From a virus, in IMG/VR virus record IMGVR_UViG_3300030328_000171, positions 1 to 20,114 of that record: DNA of 20,114 bases. The stretch is one strand, 5' to 3'. Below are positions 12,740 through 20,114 of this stretch, one piece after another; position 1 is the first letter of the stretch; each line of letters opens with the position of its first letter. The translations under genes and the position numbers were made by a program. The notes below the pieces were generated by a model. That model was given only the letters and a program-made list of their open reading frames with translations. It was not told where the DNA came from and ran no database searches.

Positions 12740-13055
12740 TGATTACCAAGAGAACGCAAAGAAGACAGCCATCTATGCACCTGAACACAAGATAATGTAC
12801 CCTGCCCTTGGTTTGGCAGGGGAAGCAGGTGAAGTAGCTAACAAGGTTAAAAAAATAATGAGGGATGGAGTACAGAAACTCCCACCTGATTGGAAACAAC
12901 AACTTGCTTCAGAGGTGGGGGATGTTCTGTGGTACTGTGCCGTACTAGCCGATGACTTGAATATATCGCTAGGTACAATCGCTGCACAGAATATAGATAA
13001 ACTGTCAAGGAGACAATCTAAAGGAACACTACAGGGTAGTGGAGATAAACGCTAG
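12729..13055 (+). CDS. mazG: MazG-like nucleotide pyrophosphohydrolase
   Basis: The 108-residue form has the all-alpha NTP pyrophosphohydrolase signature: LGLAGEAGEVANKVKK with Glu32 and Glu35, and LASEVGDVLWY with Glu62 and Asp65, the four magnesium ligands. It would hydrolyse (d)NTPs or possibly ppGpp; phage MazG is often proposed to keep host metabolism in a growth-like state or clean the nucleotide pool. Start choice is uncertain: ATG 12678 adds 17 residues of low-complexity Lys/Gln sequence, while ATG 12729 has AAAGG at 12715-12719 and begins MQLNDYQ, typical of the family. Its stop at 13053-13055 overlaps the stop of the converging minus-strand gene. Confidence 0.9.
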   Translation: MQLNDYQENAKKTAIYAPEHKIMYPALGLAGEAGEVANKVKKIMRDGVQKLPPDWKQQLASEVGDVLWYCAVLADDLNISLGTIAAQNIDKLSRRQSKGTLQGSGDKR

Positions 13056-16000
13056 GGTTCTAAAGTAGCGTACTCATTTAGCCAAAGTAGATCTTCAACG
13101 TCAGTATAGTCAGGCATTCTACCTTCCCTTGACTTGAACCACAATAAAGCACGTTTGCGTTTCCTAGAATTAAGTTTCTTAAATGCGGCAAACTCTTGCA
13201 ACAGTAGAGGGGCATCTTGTAGAAGTTGTCCTTCTTTTTTTGCTTGTGTTCTAAACTCTGACAACCTAGACCTCACGTAATCTATTTCTTCGTTACGTAA
13301 AAATGCTGCTTGGTCTTCGGCACTCCCCTCGTAGTCAAACATTTCTCCTTCCTTTACTAATTCTGCTTCCTCTTTGAGTTGAGGTAGCATATCACGCATG
13401 ATCTTATTCTCTATGTTTCGTACAGAAGGTATGCCTGATTTACTTTGGACTTTCCACTCTTTGATGCCGAGTTCATGTAGCCATTCTCCAACTTCGCTAT
13501 TTCTTTCCACAACATTTAAACCAAACAAGGCACGTAACGCAGGAGCTTTACGATCCTTGGTGTCACCTTCTTGGTATAGATACTGCTTGTCAGGTAAGTC
13601 TTCTTCCTCTGATGGAGATAGAAGATTAAACACACCTCTTCTTCTTAGGGGTTGTGTCACTTGGTGTTTAAATGTATCCCAACCACCAACAGGCATTTCA
13701 TCCCCCTGCTTTGCATACTCTTTCATAGCTAACTGTCGTATTCCTACAGCACGTTCAAAGTCAGCAACCTGTGCTATTGGTATTGCCCACGATGATATAT
13801 AGTTACCAACAATATCTCCTAAACTTTTTCCCATACGTTCACTTGTTACAAGATCATCTGCGTCTGCATCACCCACAATCTTTGCAATGTCTTCTATGAT
13901 GACTTGTCCTGTACCTGCACGTACGTTTGTACCACCAAAGGTTTCAGCAACATCTTTCAGATCAAACCAATCTCCAAATGTACCTTCGCCCCATCGCTTC
14001 ATTGCCTCGCCTACCCACAGGTATTGTCGCATTGGAAACTGTGGAGTAACATCTACTCCTGCACCTTCTGCAATCATGTCAGCATCTATAACTTTATAGT
14101 CCTCACTTTCTGCAGTCATTCGGTACATGTATGCGGCCATTGCAGCCGATACACCTACGAGATTACGAGATATCCTTTGTCGATCCATGTCTGTTAGGGC
14201 AGATTTAAGTGCATCTGTATCATTACTAATAAGATTTCCTATCTTTCTAGTAAGTGGCATGGATGCCCCACCTGCATAGTTGCCCATTAATTCCATTGCA
14301 CTAAACATAAAACGTGGGAAAGGTATAATCAGAGTACCACCATACTTTGTTATAAAGGTAGTAGCCGCTTGAAACATAGGAGTATTAGCTTGCTTTGCGT
14401 ACGTAACATCAAGAGCTTTAGTAGTAGCTGACTCCATTAGCTGTTCAAATGTCTTACTATCAAGATTTGTACGTAAAGATGAGTCGTTGTTCATAATGGA
14501 TTTGATCTTACCTTTATCAAGTAAGTCCATGAAGTCCTGATCCCACTCACGTTTCACTAGGCGTTGCATCTCACCAAAGAATACGGATCTTCTAATAAGA
14601 AACTCTTGCCATCTGTTAGGAATATTTACTTTATCAACTATAAACTCCATTCCCTGTAAAGCTTTTTCACCTAGACCAATGTCCTTACCTTCCTGCTTAC
14701 CTGTGTATCTCCTGATCTCGTTTACCTGAGAGTACATTTTATCGTGCCATTTCTCCATGTCCTTGCCGTACTTGAAGAACCATTCATCCAAACCTTTTAA
14801 ATCTCTTGCTGTTAAGTAGCTCATACTCTTAAAAGAGTTCTTCCAATTCTCTCCTGAGAATAAGTTAGATGCCGCCTTACCAACTCCACCTTTCTGCAGA
14901 TCAAAGATAGCCTGATCCATGACGTTACCCAATCCTTCTAGTGGCATACGTATCATTGCAGATGTAAGGTTACGTGATGCAGTAGCAATAGAAGAAACCA
15001 TAGCACCTCTACGTATGTTCTCTATACGTAGCCAATACTGTCCTATGGCACTCTGAGTTTCCATCATTTCCTTGTACTTAGCTTCACCAACAAGACTCTT
15101 TAATCCCTTACCCATCTGTTGTGCTTTCTGCAGACCTCTACCAAATTGAGAAAACGATCCAACAGTTGCTAAGATAAATTGATTATATGACATGCCGTTG
15201 TTGCTCAGTATGTCGAGGAACATTTTTGGGTCCATCTCTTGATTAACAGCCATGTCGAACAGGTTGTCTATATTCGTTTTCTTATCATCCCATTTAAACT
15301 TAGACTTTTTCTTAGACTTATTCGGGGCAGCTAGTCTTTTAAAGTCTGCAATAATACCTGTTGTTTGATCTAAGGTATCTAAGTTTAATAGAGGATTAAT
15401 AGTATCATCTGCAGTTAAACCAAGTTTATCTATAGGAAGATCTTCTCCTTCTTTTAGTGTACCTTCTTCATTCTTTAACTTTGAAATAGCTTCGGTGTGT
15501 TGCGAAAGTCTGTCAGGATTTCTCAGAACTCGTAGACCTAGTTCCCTGTATGCCTCTCTGTCTACTACCATGTTTCCTGACTTATCTTTTTTTAATTTTA
15601 TTTTGCCTTGTTCGTAAACTACCTTGCCATTTTTATCTGTAACAAACTCAAAGTTTTCAACTTCGCCTTTTGCATTTCTAATAGTCTTTTTAATCTTAGG
15701 TACTAGAAGATCCTTTTCAAATTCCTTTACAAGTTCTAGCTGCTCCTTATTCGCTTTTGCAGCCTTGTTCTTCTGATTAGTTTTTGCTCTCTTTGCTTCA
15801 GCTTCAGTATTATACTTAATGTTATCTAAGTCAATCTGTCGCTGACCACCTATCAAGTTCTTCTTGTCGGACAACTTAGGTCCTTTAGGTTTCTTACCCT
15901 TCTGCTTGTCAAGAGCATTAGCAATAGCAATTTCCTGATCAGCAATCTTGCCTACTGTTTCATCGCTAACTTTACCATTCTCATTTAACTCTGTTCTGCC

Positions 16001-16969
16001 AACACGACCTAGCTTTACTTTCTTAACACCTCGGAATAGTAGTTCGAGAGGTCCACCAAGGATAGCACCCTCTGCCATGTTGCGTAGTCTATTTTTAAAT
16101 CTGTTATCTTCTCCTTCAGTCATGTCAGTCGCAAGGTAATCAGCAACAGCACCTTCTGCCCATCCAAACTCTTTTAACATGGCGGCTAGGTTTTCTTCAT
16201 CAGGATCAAACACAACAGCATCAGCAATACCTGCGTTAATCATTGTATTACGAAAGCCTTTGAATCCTTTTGCTCCACTCTTTAGCATCGTAAACTTACC
16301 TGCACCAATCATACCTGCAGCAAACTGCGTAATGCCTGAAGCTATTGATCCTGTTATTGTGTCGTACTCATCACTTATGATGTCAATGTTCTTAACGCCA
16401 CCTGTAATAGAATCCTGTACAGTTAACTTGCCATCAGCAAATCCTTTCTTGACATCTTCACGACTCCAATAAGAGGGTATCCAACTGTTATCATCATCCC
16501 ATACAAGTCTACCAATACCAAGTTGCTCTTCTACCCAATTACCAACGTCACCTATAAACGCTGCAGTTTGGTTGATCGCTCCTTCTATACCACCAAAAAT
16601 AGCTTGAGGTACTTCTAGTAGACCACCACCCATGTCCTTTAAAACAGCTACTGCAGTACTATTATTCCTGCCGTAGTAATCATCCTTTGCCATTTCGATA
16701 AGCACAGAAGGATCTGTATCGCTGTACTCTTCCGACTCTTGCATAGTTTTAACTAGTTCACCTATAGCAGTAGCATCATCTTCATTCTCAGCTTTTGAAA
16801 GCACCTCTTCCCTAAATTTTTTCTCTTGAATCCTTACCTTATTATCCCTATCAAAGTCTTCTTTATCAGGAATAACAAGTTCAGGGAGATACTCATCTTC
16901 CAATTCTTTTTCAGGAATAGGTACATCTGTTTTAAAATTGTCAATAAATTCTTGAGTAAGTTGTGCCAT
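13052..16969 (-). CDS. Very large virion/DNA-ejection-type protein (1305 residues)
   Basis: No domain is clearly recognised. The length (1305) is near T7 gp16 (1318), and it is the last gene of a minus-strand block of helix-rich proteins, the place expected for a large internal virion protein ejected with the DNA. Visible features are an acidic N-terminus, a Gly/Ala-rich amphipathic region (about 108-147), a Lys-rich linker (about 350-410), a helical core, and a Pro/aromatic hydrophobic stretch near 865-900 (GGTLIIPFPRFMFSAMELM) followed by an Ala-rich helix near 940. These could insert into membranes. I saw no transglycosylase ESxxNP signature. Its ATG is three bases after the stop of the preceding gene. 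A structural role is inference. Confidence 0.6.
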   Translation of the reverse strand: MAQLTQEFIDNFKTDVPIPEKELEDEYLPELVIPDKEDFDRDNKVRIQEKKFREEVLSKAENEDDATAIGELVKTMQESEEYSDTDPSVLIEMAKDDYYGRNNSTAVAVLKDMGGGLLEVPQAIFGGIEGAINQTAAFIGDVGNWVEEQLGIGRLVWDDDNSWIPSYWSREDVKKGFADGKLTVQDSITGGVKNIDIISDEYDTITGSIASGITQFAAGMIGAGKFTMLKSGAKGFKGFRNTMINAGIADAVVFDPDEENLAAMLKEFGWAEGAVADYLATDMTEGEDNRFKNRLRNMAEGAILGGPLELLFRGVKKVKLGRVGRTELNENGKVSDETVGKIADQEIAIANALDKQKGKKPKGPKLSDKKNLIGGQRQIDLDNIKYNTEAEAKRAKTNQKNKAAKANKEQLELVKEFEKDLLVPKIKKTIRNAKGEVENFEFVTDKNGKVVYEQGKIKLKKDKSGNMVVDREAYRELGLRVLRNPDRLSQHTEAISKLKNEEGTLKEGEDLPIDKLGLTADDTINPLLNLDTLDQTTGIIADFKRLAAPNKSKKKSKFKWDDKKTNIDNLFDMAVNQEMDPKMFLDILSNNGMSYNQFILATVGSFSQFGRGLQKAQQMGKGLKSLVGEAKYKEMMETQSAIGQYWLRIENIRRGAMVSSIATASRNLTSAMIRMPLEGLGNVMDQAIFDLQKGGVGKAASNLFSGENWKNSFKSMSYLTARDLKGLDEWFFKYGKDMEKWHDKMYSQVNEIRRYTGKQEGKDIGLGEKALQGMEFIVDKVNIPNRWQEFLIRRSVFFGEMQRLVKREWDQDFMDLLDKGKIKSIMNNDSSLRTNLDSKTFEQLMESATTKALDVTYAKQANTPMFQAATTFITKYGGTLIIPFPRFMFSAMELMGNYAGGASMPLTRKIGNLISNDTDALKSALTDMDRQRISRNLVGVSAAMAAYMYRMTAESEDYKVIDADMIAEGAGVDVTPQFPMRQYLWVGEAMKRWGEGTFGDWFDLKDVAETFGGTNVRAGTGQVIIEDIAKIVGDADADDLVTSERMGKSLGDIVGNYISSWAIPIAQVADFERAVGIRQLAMKEYAKQGDEMPVGGWDTFKHQVTQPLRRRGVFNLLSPSEEEDLPDKQYLYQEGDTKDRKAPALRALFGLNVVERNSEVGEWLHELGIKEWKVQSKSGIPSVRNIENKIMRDMLPQLKEEAELVKEGEMFDYEGSAEDQAAFLRNEEIDYVRSRLSEFRTQAKKEGQLLQDAPLLLQEFAAFKKLNSRKRKRALLWFKSREGRMPDYTDVEDLLWLNEYATLEP

Positions 16970-16972
16970 AAT

Positions 16973-18067
16973 CTATCCTAGTAATCCTAATCTTCTCAAT
17001 GTATCTTGTGTCATAATTGGATGATCACCTGTTCCAATCATTTCATATATGGTACGATCATCCTGTTTAACTTGAATAACTTTATTATCAATTTTAAATG
17101 CAGCATTCATTATTTGTTGTAATAAATTCTTCTTATCAGGAACACCCATTTGATTATATTGATAGTAGTCTTCTACATTTAATACTTGTACCAATTTTAC
17201 AGCTTTAGTATCTTTATCTACACCATCTTTATTACCTGCAGTTACACCTTGTATAACTTCATTGATTTGATTATCAAGAGTACTATTTACTCCCTCTAAA
17301 TGTCTTTGAATTTCAGGAACATTATCATACTCATTTTCAGTACTAAAAAATTTTGTTTGAGTATTTACAGCATTTTGATAACCTTTAATAAAAGTAAAAG
17401 GTTTAATTCCATCCCATTCTTTTTTCTTTAAATCAATTTTACCATCTCTCTTTGTTGCTAATCCGTTTTGCATCAAGAAAAAATCGTGAGTAGATTGTAA
17501 TGTAGCTACTGACATAGTTCTTCCATCTTTAGGCTCTCTAAACTCAGATATTAAGTTATGAACTTTTATCATTTTTTGTTTGTTTTCTTCTGTAGGATTA
17601 TCTAAATACTGAATACCAAGAGATTGAAATTCGTTTGCTAATGTATCCTGCTTAACTCTATATTGTTTATTGAATTGCTCCATGTTGATACTATAATCAG
17701 AAGACTGTGTACCATCATCTCCTGTAACTTGCTGTACTTTAATTAGAGTACTTAGATCAACAGCATTTTCTCCTTGAGCCTTTTCTAATAAAGAATTTTG
17801 TGCAACTGTTGGAAGAGAGGTTACATACTCTAGCATACCTTTATCCATGTTTGGACCACCAAAAGCCTTAAACATAGCAATAGCTTCTTCTTTCTCTTTA
17901 GCCCTTGCCGCATTTCTTGCAGCAGATTCTTTACGTGCTTGTGCTTTCATTCGCATGTTGGTAAGCTTTGTCTCAAGCTCTAGTCTATTTTTAACCTCAC
18001 GCTTTTCGTCATTAATTTGCATGCCACGTTGAGCCATGCCCCCTAAAAATGATAATGCTAAACTCAT
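16973..18067 (-). CDS. Putative structural protein with N-terminal coiled coil
   Basis: The family is not recognised. The 364-residue protein starts with a short hydrophobic stretch (MSLALSFLGGMAQ), then a long charged helix rich in Lys, Glu, Arg and Ala (about 17-65) likely to form a coiled coil. A mixed helical domain of about 300 residues follows, with few cysteines. Size and composition fit an internal virion or neck/ejection protein between the 177-residue and 1305-residue genes. The start overlaps the previous stop as ATGA and the end is three bases from the next ATG, so all are probably cotranslated. The N-terminal hydrophobic segment is too short to be a convincing signal peptide. Confidence 0.65.
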   Translation of the reverse strand: MSLALSFLGGMAQRGMQINDEKREVKNRLELETKLTNMRMKAQARKESAARNAARAKEKEEAIAMFKAFGGPNMDKGMLEYVTSLPTVAQNSLLEKAQGENAVDLSTLIKVQQVTGDDGTQSSDYSINMEQFNKQYRVKQDTLANEFQSLGIQYLDNPTEENKQKMIKVHNLISEFREPKDGRTMSVATLQSTHDFFLMQNGLATKRDGKIDLKKKEWDGIKPFTFIKGYQNAVNTQTKFFSTENEYDNVPEIQRHLEGVNSTLDNQINEVIQGVTAGNKDGVDKDTKAVKLVQVLNVEDYYQYNQMGVPDKKNLLQQIMNAAFKIDNKVIQVKQDDRTIYEMIGTGDHPIMTQDTLRRLGLLG

Positions 18068-18597
18068 TGCATAGCTCCTCTCGCCATTAATCCTTTCGGT
18101 GCATCCTCAACAGGAGCATCCGTTACTTCTTCTTCCCCACCAACAGGATCTCCTTCAGGAGTTTCCTCTCCTAGTTCTTCTTCAAATCTATCGAATGCCT
18201 TTTGTGCGGCAATACTATCTATAATGCTGTTATCTTCTTCCTCTTCTAAACCTAATTCAGGAGTAATACCTGCTTCTTCGGCTAAGTATTCTAGTAGTTC
18301 TATAATAAAAGGAATAACAAGAATACCTGTATCAATCGTATGCACACCTTCCATAACATTAGCAGTCATTAAAGTTTCAGAAAGCATAGTAATAGGTACA
18401 CCACTTTCCATGATAGACACAGCATTTGCCGATACTTTCGGAACTAGCATTCTGTCTACGTAATGGTTCATTACATCTGCAACTTCAGCAAACTGAGGTG
18501 GTCTTTGCCAAGGTCTTCCCCCCGGCTCGGCAGTTAAAGATTCCCCCGGAATCGGTGCATTAAATTTATCTATAGAACTAGGACTAACTATTGGCAT
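18064..18597 (-). CDS. Hypothetical virion-block protein with acidic C-terminal region
   Basis: The 177-residue protein is not assigned to a family. It opens with a Pro/Ser-rich extended segment containing PIPGESLTAEPGGRPWQRPP (about 15-34), then a helical middle with an Ile/Leu-rich helix (about 92-108, GILVIPFIIELLEYLAEEAG). The C-terminal third is strongly acidic (EEEED and later GGEEEVTDAPVED). Such an acidic tail could be a scaffold-like or partner-binding element. The ATG lies inside the end of the upstream 64-codon gene (14-base overlap) with an AAGGA-type site before it, and its own stop overlaps the next start as ATGA. Confidence 0.65.
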   Translation of the reverse strand: MPIVSPSSIDKFNAPIPGESLTAEPGGRPWQRPPQFAEVADVMNHYVDRMLVPKVSANAVSIMESGVPITMLSETLMTANVMEGVHTIDTGILVIPFIIELLEYLAEEAGITPELGLEEEEDNSIIDSIAAQKAFDRFEEELGEETPEGDPVGGEEEVTDAPVEDAPKGLMARGAMQ

Positions 18598-18778
18598 CGT
18601 TCATTTCCTTACGTTGTTTTCGTAACAGTTTTACAAAGTGTGCAACTGTGTGTATGGGTTCGTTGCCCTGTTCTTTAGGCTTTTTGTTTCCCATGAAACC
18701 TTTTGATGGTGACATGTCTTTGTCATCCATATACCCCTGATCATTAAAACTTTTCATAGCCATTCGTGCCATCTTCAT
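18584..18778 (-). CDS. 64-residue Met/Lys-rich basic small protein
   Basis: The product begins MKMARMAMKSFNDQGYM, has a Lys/Gly-rich middle (KGFMGNKKPKEQG) and a C-terminal basic helix (HTVAHFVKLLRKQRKEM). No family is recognised. The basic helix could bind DNA or the acidic tail of the next gene product, which overlaps it by 14 bases. I chose ATG 18778 because AAGGAGAT (18790 to 18783) sits just before it. An in-frame ATG at 18805 would place that site inside the coding region and overlap the upstream gene. Its position between virion-type genes suggests a minor structural or assembly role. Confidence 0.65.
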   Translation of the reverse strand: MKMARMAMKSFNDQGYMDDKDMSPSKGFMGNKKPKEQGNEPIHTVAHFVKLLRKQRKEMNDANS

Positions 18779-18782
18779 GTTT

Positions 18783-18790
18783 ATCTCCTT
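18783..18790 (-). promoter_or_regulatory. Strong ribosome binding site deciding the start of the 64-residue gene
   Basis: Read on the minus strand this is AAGGAGAT, four bases before ATG 18778. Its strength and placement exclude the upstream in-frame ATG at 18805 as the main start. Confidence 0.65.
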
Positions 18791-18791
18791 A

Positions 18792-20114
18792 CTATAATAT
18801 TCCACCTGTAATAAAGTCTACAACCCAACCACCAATATTAGCGGCACTTTGAGCATTCCTTGCATCTTCTGCCATCTGTGCGTTACCTTCTACCTGCATC
18901 TTAGTAGTAGCCAAAGTTGTATTCCTATCTAGTTGGCTTTCACTAGATCTCCACGCTCGTTCCATAGAGTCACCATACTGTTGCCATATCTGTTGGTATG
19001 CTGTCTGTGACATTTGCACTAAGTTCTGTGCATTAATCTCGTTAGCTCTATTGATTGCAGCCGTGTCACCTGTAGCGATTGCCCTTCTCCATTGAGCATT
19101 GCTTTGTGCAATAACTAATTGGTTCTGTGCATTAAATTGATCACGCTGATTTTTTATCTGCGTATTGAATTGCCCCATAGCATTCTTTTGCCCTGAGTTA
19201 AATTGATTCATTGCGTTAGTTTGTGCAGCGTTAAACTGTTTTACTTGTGTAGATAAACCATCATAGAATTGGTTCATCTGATTTGTACTAGATGCGTTGA
19301 ATTGTTTTGCGGCATTTTCTGCAGCTGTATCACTTAGAATAGCATTGATAGCTCCCTGTGCTTTTAACATAGAAGCCTGTTGATTGTTACTTAGATTAGC
19401 CATGTCAACAGCTAAAAAGTTTTGAGCGTTTTGTACTGCAGCTTGCTGTCTGTTATTGAGATTAGTTATGTCTAACTGCGACAATGCCGCGGCTTCAGCC
19501 ATCACTAGTGCTTGCTTGTTATTTAGATTAGCAAGGTTCATTGTATTAGCGATACGACTATTCTCTAATGCAACTTGCTGTTCAGCATTAAAATTCATAT
19601 TCGCTATGTCGGATATCTTTGATGCGTTGATAACCTTAGACTGAAACTCTTGATCAAACTTTTGACCCATAAACTTCGCACGTGTTTCGGCAGCCAACAT
19701 AACACGCTGTTGTCTGTTAGATAGATTCTGCCCCTCAAATCTTGCATACGTTTGAGCATCTATGTTAGCCATATTAACCTGTTGTTCTAACATGCCCTGT
19801 AGCATAGCCTGTGTCATGTCAGAACCTTGGATACCTTCAGCAGCCATCTTATCTCTTAGGCTTCGCATCATGTTTTTAGCTAATGGATTATCCTCCCTAA
19901 AAATTAACTCATCGTATTTTTCTAGTTGACCTGCTAGGGTAGCGTCTTTAGAGGGATCAGCTTGGGCAGCTTTTAATTCTTCAGCATACTTAGACGCACC
20001 CTCTGCATCTACAGTACTTTCTACAAGTTCACCATCCTGAAGTACACGCTTCTTGGGATCATCCATCATAATCCCTTCACCCTGTTCAGCTTTTAGTTTA
20101 GACACAGAGCTTTC
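18792..20114 (-). CDS. Hendecad-repeat, Gln/Asn/Ala-rich protein, probable virion/ejection protein (5' end open)
   Basis: The frame stays open to the window edge, so the true start may lie outside. In-window candidates are GTG 20105 (437 residues) and an ATG pair about 13 codons later. After a charged N-terminal region (to about 105) it is a long helix-forming protein. Residues 127-258 follow a 22-residue period with NLxNxQQ at 127, 171, 193, 215 and 237. Residues 268-344 repeat every 11 residues, each unit opening with QF. The C-terminus is Gly/Val/Ile-rich (GGWVVDFITGGIL) and may touch membrane. The make-up and position before the other virion-type genes suggest an internal virion protein forming part of an ejection conduit. 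No family homology is recognised. Confidence 0.7.
   Translation of the reverse strand, partial: ESSVSKLKAEQGEGIMMDDPKKRVLQDGELVESTVDAEGASKYAEELKAAQADPSKDATLAGQLEKYDELIFREDNPLAKNMMRSLRDKMAAEGIQGSDMTQAMLQGMLEQQVNMANIDAQTYARFEGQNLSNRQQRVMLAAETRAKFMGQKFDQEFQSKVINASKISDIANMNFNAEQQVALENSRIANTMNLANLNNKQALVMAEAAALSQLDITNLNNRQQAAVQNAQNFLAVDMANLSNNQQASMLKAQGAINAILSDTAAENAAKQFNASSTNQMNQFYDGLSTQVKQFNAAQTNAMNQFNSGQKNAMGQFNTQIKNQRDQFNAQNQLVIAQSNAQWRRAIATGDTAAINRANEINAQNLVQMSQTAYQQIWQQYGDSMERAWRSSESQLDRNTTLATTKMQVEGNAQMAEDARNAQSAANIGGWVVDFITGGIL
19074..19304 (-). repeat. 11-residue (33-base) coding repeat
   Basis: Units start at residues 268, 279, 290, 301, 312 and 323 with QFN or QFY, and a degenerate seventh (QSN) at 334, with no break in the spacing. 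Third-codon positions of the QFN triplets differ between copies, so the pattern is kept at protein level and is not a recent DNA expansion. Confidence 0.85.
19332..19727 (-). repeat. 22-residue (66-base) coding repeat
   Basis: Six consecutive 22-residue units at residues 127, 149, 171, 193, 215 and 237 of the minus-strand protein. Five begin with an NLxNxQQ-like motif; the unit at 149 is degenerate. The period is two hendecads, suited to a long amphipathic helix. Confidence 0.75.

Noticed and set aside
13040-13070. Bidirectional intrinsic terminator between the converging genes
   Set aside because: Apart from CTAG there is no GC-rich stem or T run at the junction.
13398-14197. Several plus-strand open frames of 70-134 codons
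   Set aside because: Antisense to the 1305-codon gene, Ser/Cys/Pro-rich composition typical of reverse-frame artefacts, no ribosome sites.

Overview
This window looks like part of a moderately AT-rich double-stranded DNA phage genome with a T7-like replication set. The closest type I recognise is the marine HMO-2011 type, described from a SAR116 phage, with relatives on other marine Alphaproteobacteria. Reasons: a family A DNA polymerase with a DnaJ-like zinc motif between its exonuclease and polymerase parts (a published HMO-2011 hallmark), a tyrosine integrase beside the replication genes, T7-type endonuclease I, a B12-dependent ribonucleotide reductase, and replication and virion genes on opposite strands. 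No phage RNA polymerase gene is present, and two good sigma70-type promoters are visible, so host RNA polymerase probably transcribes at least this module. The host assignment is inference from gene content, not a database match.

Plus strand, 1 to 13055: a tightly packed early/middle module. A frameshifted small gene and a 39-codon hydrophobic ORF lead into a SleB-type cell-wall hydrolase and a small PD-(D/E)XK nuclease. A strong promoter with a palindromic operator-like sequence (about 961-995) then drives a DUF932-like gene, the integrase, a TOPRIM primase, a RecA-fold helicase, a zinc-ribbon GIY-YIG protein and DNA polymerase. A second related promoter (7537-7565) drives a probable single-stranded DNA-binding protein, a Cas4-like iron-sulfur nuclease, endonuclease I, a small acidic protein, a DUF3310 protein, a 56-residue ORF, the ribonucleotide reductase, an RMF-like protein and a MazG-type pyrophosphohydrolase. 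Most neighbours overlap by 1 to 14 bases or lie within a few bases of each other, so this reads as two long operons covering DNA replication, recombination, nucleotide supply and host takeover.

Minus strand, 20114 to 13052: five genes read leftward, probably virion or DNA-ejection genes. They are a Gln/Asn/Ala-rich protein built on exact 11- and 22-residue helical periods (open at the window edge), a 64-residue basic protein, a 177-residue acidic-tailed protein, a 364-residue coiled-coil protein, and a 1305-residue protein close in size to T7 gp16. The two strands collide at 13052-13055, where the two stop codons share one CTAG.

There is no gene-free stretch longer than about 65 bases. I found no tRNA, CRISPR, insertion sequence, convincing intrinsic terminator or attachment site.
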